Program-made: the position numbers and the translations under genes
NCBI GenBank assembly: GCA_900553435.1
Contig: USDC01000036.1
Span: 1-6,676 of the forward strand
DNA from: an uncultured Mycoplasmatota bacterium
Lineage (GTDB): Bacteria; Bacillota_I; Bacilli_A; RF39; UBA660
Direction: 5' to 3'
DNA: 6,676 bases
Notes under the pieces: generated by a model
What the model was told of the DNA's origin: nothing
The model's input: only the letters and a program-made list of their open reading frames with translations
Database searches by the model: none
Part shown: in pieces, positions 5,927 through 6,676 of the stretch
Position numbering within the stretch: the stretch's first letter is position 1
Layout of the letters: each line of letters starts with the position of its first letter

Positions 5927-5971
5927 GAAATTCGGAAGCGAGTTCGTTTGATATATACACGGGATGTGTAA
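5927..5971 (+). pseudogene. Possible 3' remnant of a gene cut at the junction
   Basis: From 5927 a frame reads GAA-ATT-CGG-AAG and ends at TAA 5969-5971, giving a 14-residue basic peptide, EIRKRVRLIYTRDV. Its stop lies inside the left arm of the next terminator, as with two intact genes earlier in the window. A terminator here has no other gene to serve, since the tRNA operon already has one 45 bases upstream. This would fit the tail of an element-borne gene lost at the boundary, but 14 codons are too few to identify it and chance is a real alternative. Confidence 0.2.
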
Positions 5972-6005
5972 GGAATATTTCTCCTTATACATCCTTTTTT
6001 CTTTT
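5962..6005 (+). terminator. Second strong Rho-independent terminator, in the GC-richer segment
   Basis: GGATGTGTAAGGA (5962-5974) pairs with TCCTTATACATCC (5982-5994) over 13 bases with one G-T pair, around a seven-base loop, and is followed by TTTTTTCTTTT. It is the longest stem in the window and is directed rightward. No intact gene lies between it and the tRNA terminator. Confidence 0.92.
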
Positions 6006-6439
6006 CCTCCACCGTTGTGTATGATCTTTGAAAATAGAATAGCGAGTACTAAAACAAGAAGTGAGCGACATCTGATGATACGCCACGACGGCATTATCCT
6101 TCCTCTCATGGATTCCATAATGCAAGAGCGATACCTATCAGGCAGAAAAAGCGGTCTCGAAAGCCGGTTCGCCATGACCTTCGTATAATGATACTTATAA
6201 TCAAAATGCCCCGTGGAGGGGTTGGTGTGATTCCAATGAATGCTAGCGATAGCTGTTTAGTGCTGCCCATGCCGAGGGATACGAAAGATATCGGTGATTT
6301 ATCAGATACCATAGCTTACAGCGGATCCATGATTCGTTGTTACATAGAACTGCTGAGACTTTTTTGCTTTCGGCAGTTTTCTTGTACCAACAAGTCAAGA
6401 TATGGCTTTGTAGATACAATACGGAAAGGAGGATTGCAA
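6006..6439 (+). other. Gene-poor segment rich in small inverted repeats (possible structured RNA or long leader)
   Basis: I see no convincing gene here on either strand; several frames stay open but none has an SD or a recognisable product. It contains many short hairpins: GATA-C-GCC/GGC-AT-TATC (6077-6098), GCATTAT/ATAATGC (6091-6097 with 6117-6123), GGTC and CGAA pairing with TTCG and GACC (6153-6179), TATAA/TTATA (6184-6199), CCCC/GGGG (6209-6221), TTGG/CCAA (6222-6236) and GCTA/TAGC closing a GCGA tetraloop (6242-6253). GCTGT (6252-6256) can pair with ACAGC (6318-6322) over a distance. The segment lies between two intrinsic terminators, so it could be a free RNA of about 350 bases, or the leader of the cold-shock gene. 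Base composition is unlike the AT-rich part to the left. Confidence 0.35.
6348..6384 (+). terminator. Terminator-like hairpin upstream of the cold-shock gene
   Basis: AACTGCTGA (6348-6356) pairs with TCGGCAGTT (6370-6378), nine pairs with one G-U, around a 13-base loop. TTCTT follows the stem, so the T-run is short and interrupted. It could end an RNA made from 6006 onward, or attenuate transcription into the gene that starts 56 bases further on. Confidence 0.6.
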
Positions 6440-6676
6440 ATGCCGCATGAAGATGAAGACCGATGTGTCCATGGTACCTGTGTCTGGTTCAACGATGAAA
6501 GAGGCTATGGTTTCCTATTGTCTGACGGTGGTGTTTCCAGTATGGTACATTACACGAACATAAAGGAACCCGGCTTCAAGAGACTCTATAGAGGGCAACG
6601 CGTGGTCTATGAGGAACTTGATACAGAAAAGGGCAAATCAGCTCATCGGGTAAAATATGAAAAAGATTTCACTTAT
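6440..6676 (+). CDS. Cold-shock-domain protein, cut by the window end
   Basis: Seventy-nine residues are visible with no stop. Residues 11 to about 74 form a CspA-type cold-shock domain (OB fold binding single-stranded RNA or DNA): H-G-T-C-V-W16-F17-N-D, the RNP1 motif RGYGFLL (21-27), a diverged RNP2 SSMVHY (33-38, usually DVFVHF), then GFKRLYRGQRVVYEE and a KG-SAHRVK ending. H37, Y23, F25 and W16 are kept, while the first RNP2 Phe is Met. The start is chosen because AAGGAGG (6426-6432) lies seven bases before the ATG. An acidic extension MPHEDEDR precedes the domain, and the frame continues past the normal end near 66-70 residues, so this is not a plain Csp. G+C is about 44% with codons such as CGC, CCC and GGC that are rare to the left, consistent with transfer from another genome. 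Chaperoning RNA or DNA during element transfer or expression is possible but unproven. Confidence 0.85.
   Translation, partial: MPHEDEDRCVHGTCVWFNDERGYGFLLSDGGVSSMVHYTNIKEPGFKRLYRGQRVVYEELDTEKGKSAHRVKYEKDFTY

Noticed and set aside
5842..5947. GAGTTCG shared by the tRNA-Gly T arm and 5940-5946 as an attachment-site repeat.
   Set aside because: Seven bases of a common tRNA T-arm motif are too short, and the flanks do not match.
6019..6060. Resemblance to a type II CRISPR tracrRNA: TACTAAAACAAG (6046-6057) also occurs in the tracrRNA of the S. aureus Cas9 system as I remember it.
   Set aside because: No repeat array or cas gene is visible, the downstream hairpins do not match a known tracrRNA, and 12 bases of AT-rich identity is weak. 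A search of the adjoining contig for cas9 and a GTTTTAGTA-type repeat would settle it.
6071..6162. CTGATGA at 6072-6078 and CGAAA at 6158-6162 as a hammerhead ribozyme core.
   Set aside because: The bases following CTGATGA do not pair with those preceding CGAAA, so stem II cannot form.
5964..6188. A 74-codon + strand open frame starting at 5964.
   Set aside because: It starts inside the terminator stem, has no SD, and its product resembles no family. It overlaps other open frames of equal quality.
6041..6249. Four scattered copies of AGCGA (6041, 6064, 6127, 6245) as iterons.
   Set aside because: The core is only five bases and the spacing is irregular, so a replication or repressor site is not supported.
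5888..6312. Minus-strand open frames (5888-6175 and 6106-6312).
   Set aside because: No SD or recognisable domain; one runs across both terminators on the opposite strand. They look like chance frames in GC-richer DNA.
6065..6439. In-frame upstream extension of the cold-shock gene: the frame is open from 6065, with an ATG at 6188.
   Set aside because: It would read through a terminator hairpin, has no SD at 6188, and its translation shows no domain. The perfect SD at 6426-6432 decides for the ATG at 6440.

Overview
The window joins two unlike pieces of DNA. Positions 1 to about 5926 are extremely AT-rich, with protein genes dominated by AAA, GAA, AAT and TTA codons; a hand count gives about 19% G+C for the gene at 1321-1599. 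Content and gene order point to a Gram-positive Bacillota of the Bacilli type that keeps sporulation genes. YunB, YutD and YutH homologues lie close together, as they do in the Bacillus subtilis yutH-yutD-yunB region. UGA is a stop here, and every Trp codon I checked is UGG, so this is not a UGA=Trp mollicute. An uncultured low-GC gut Bacilli lineage would fit, but the sequence cannot name one.

Layout, all on the + strand: 3' end of a membrane-anchored acidic protein (2-511) and its terminator; yunB-like sporulation gene (553-1290); yutD-like gene (1321-1599); a 730-residue coiled-coil protein of unknown function (1655-3847) and its terminator; yutH-like spore-coat pseudokinase (3885-4805); S1-domain RNA-binding protein of the YugI/CvfD type (4845-5198); a consensus promoter and seven tRNA genes, Val-Thr-Tyr-Gln-Lys-Leu-Gly (5219-5868), closed by a strong terminator (5885-5917).

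From about 5927 the composition changes sharply; the last gene is about 44% G+C by hand count. This part holds a second very strong terminator, about 340 bases rich in small inverted repeats with no convincing gene, a third terminator, and the start of a cold-shock-domain gene (6440 to the window end) with a perfect Shine-Dalgarno sequence and foreign codon use. The simplest reading is the left end of a horizontally acquired element placed just downstream of the tRNA operon. A chimeric assembly join is the main alternative.

Two expression patterns recur in the AT-rich part. The yutD-like, 730-residue and S1 genes have extended -10 promoters (TGN followed by TAAAAT or TATAAT), a recognisable SD and short predicted leaders. 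The two sporulation-type genes, yunB and yutH, each follow a terminator directly, lack an SD, and have a -10-like hexamer only 5-7 bases before the ATG, suggesting leaderless mRNAs. Both protein-gene terminators have the upstream stop codon inside the hairpin stem.
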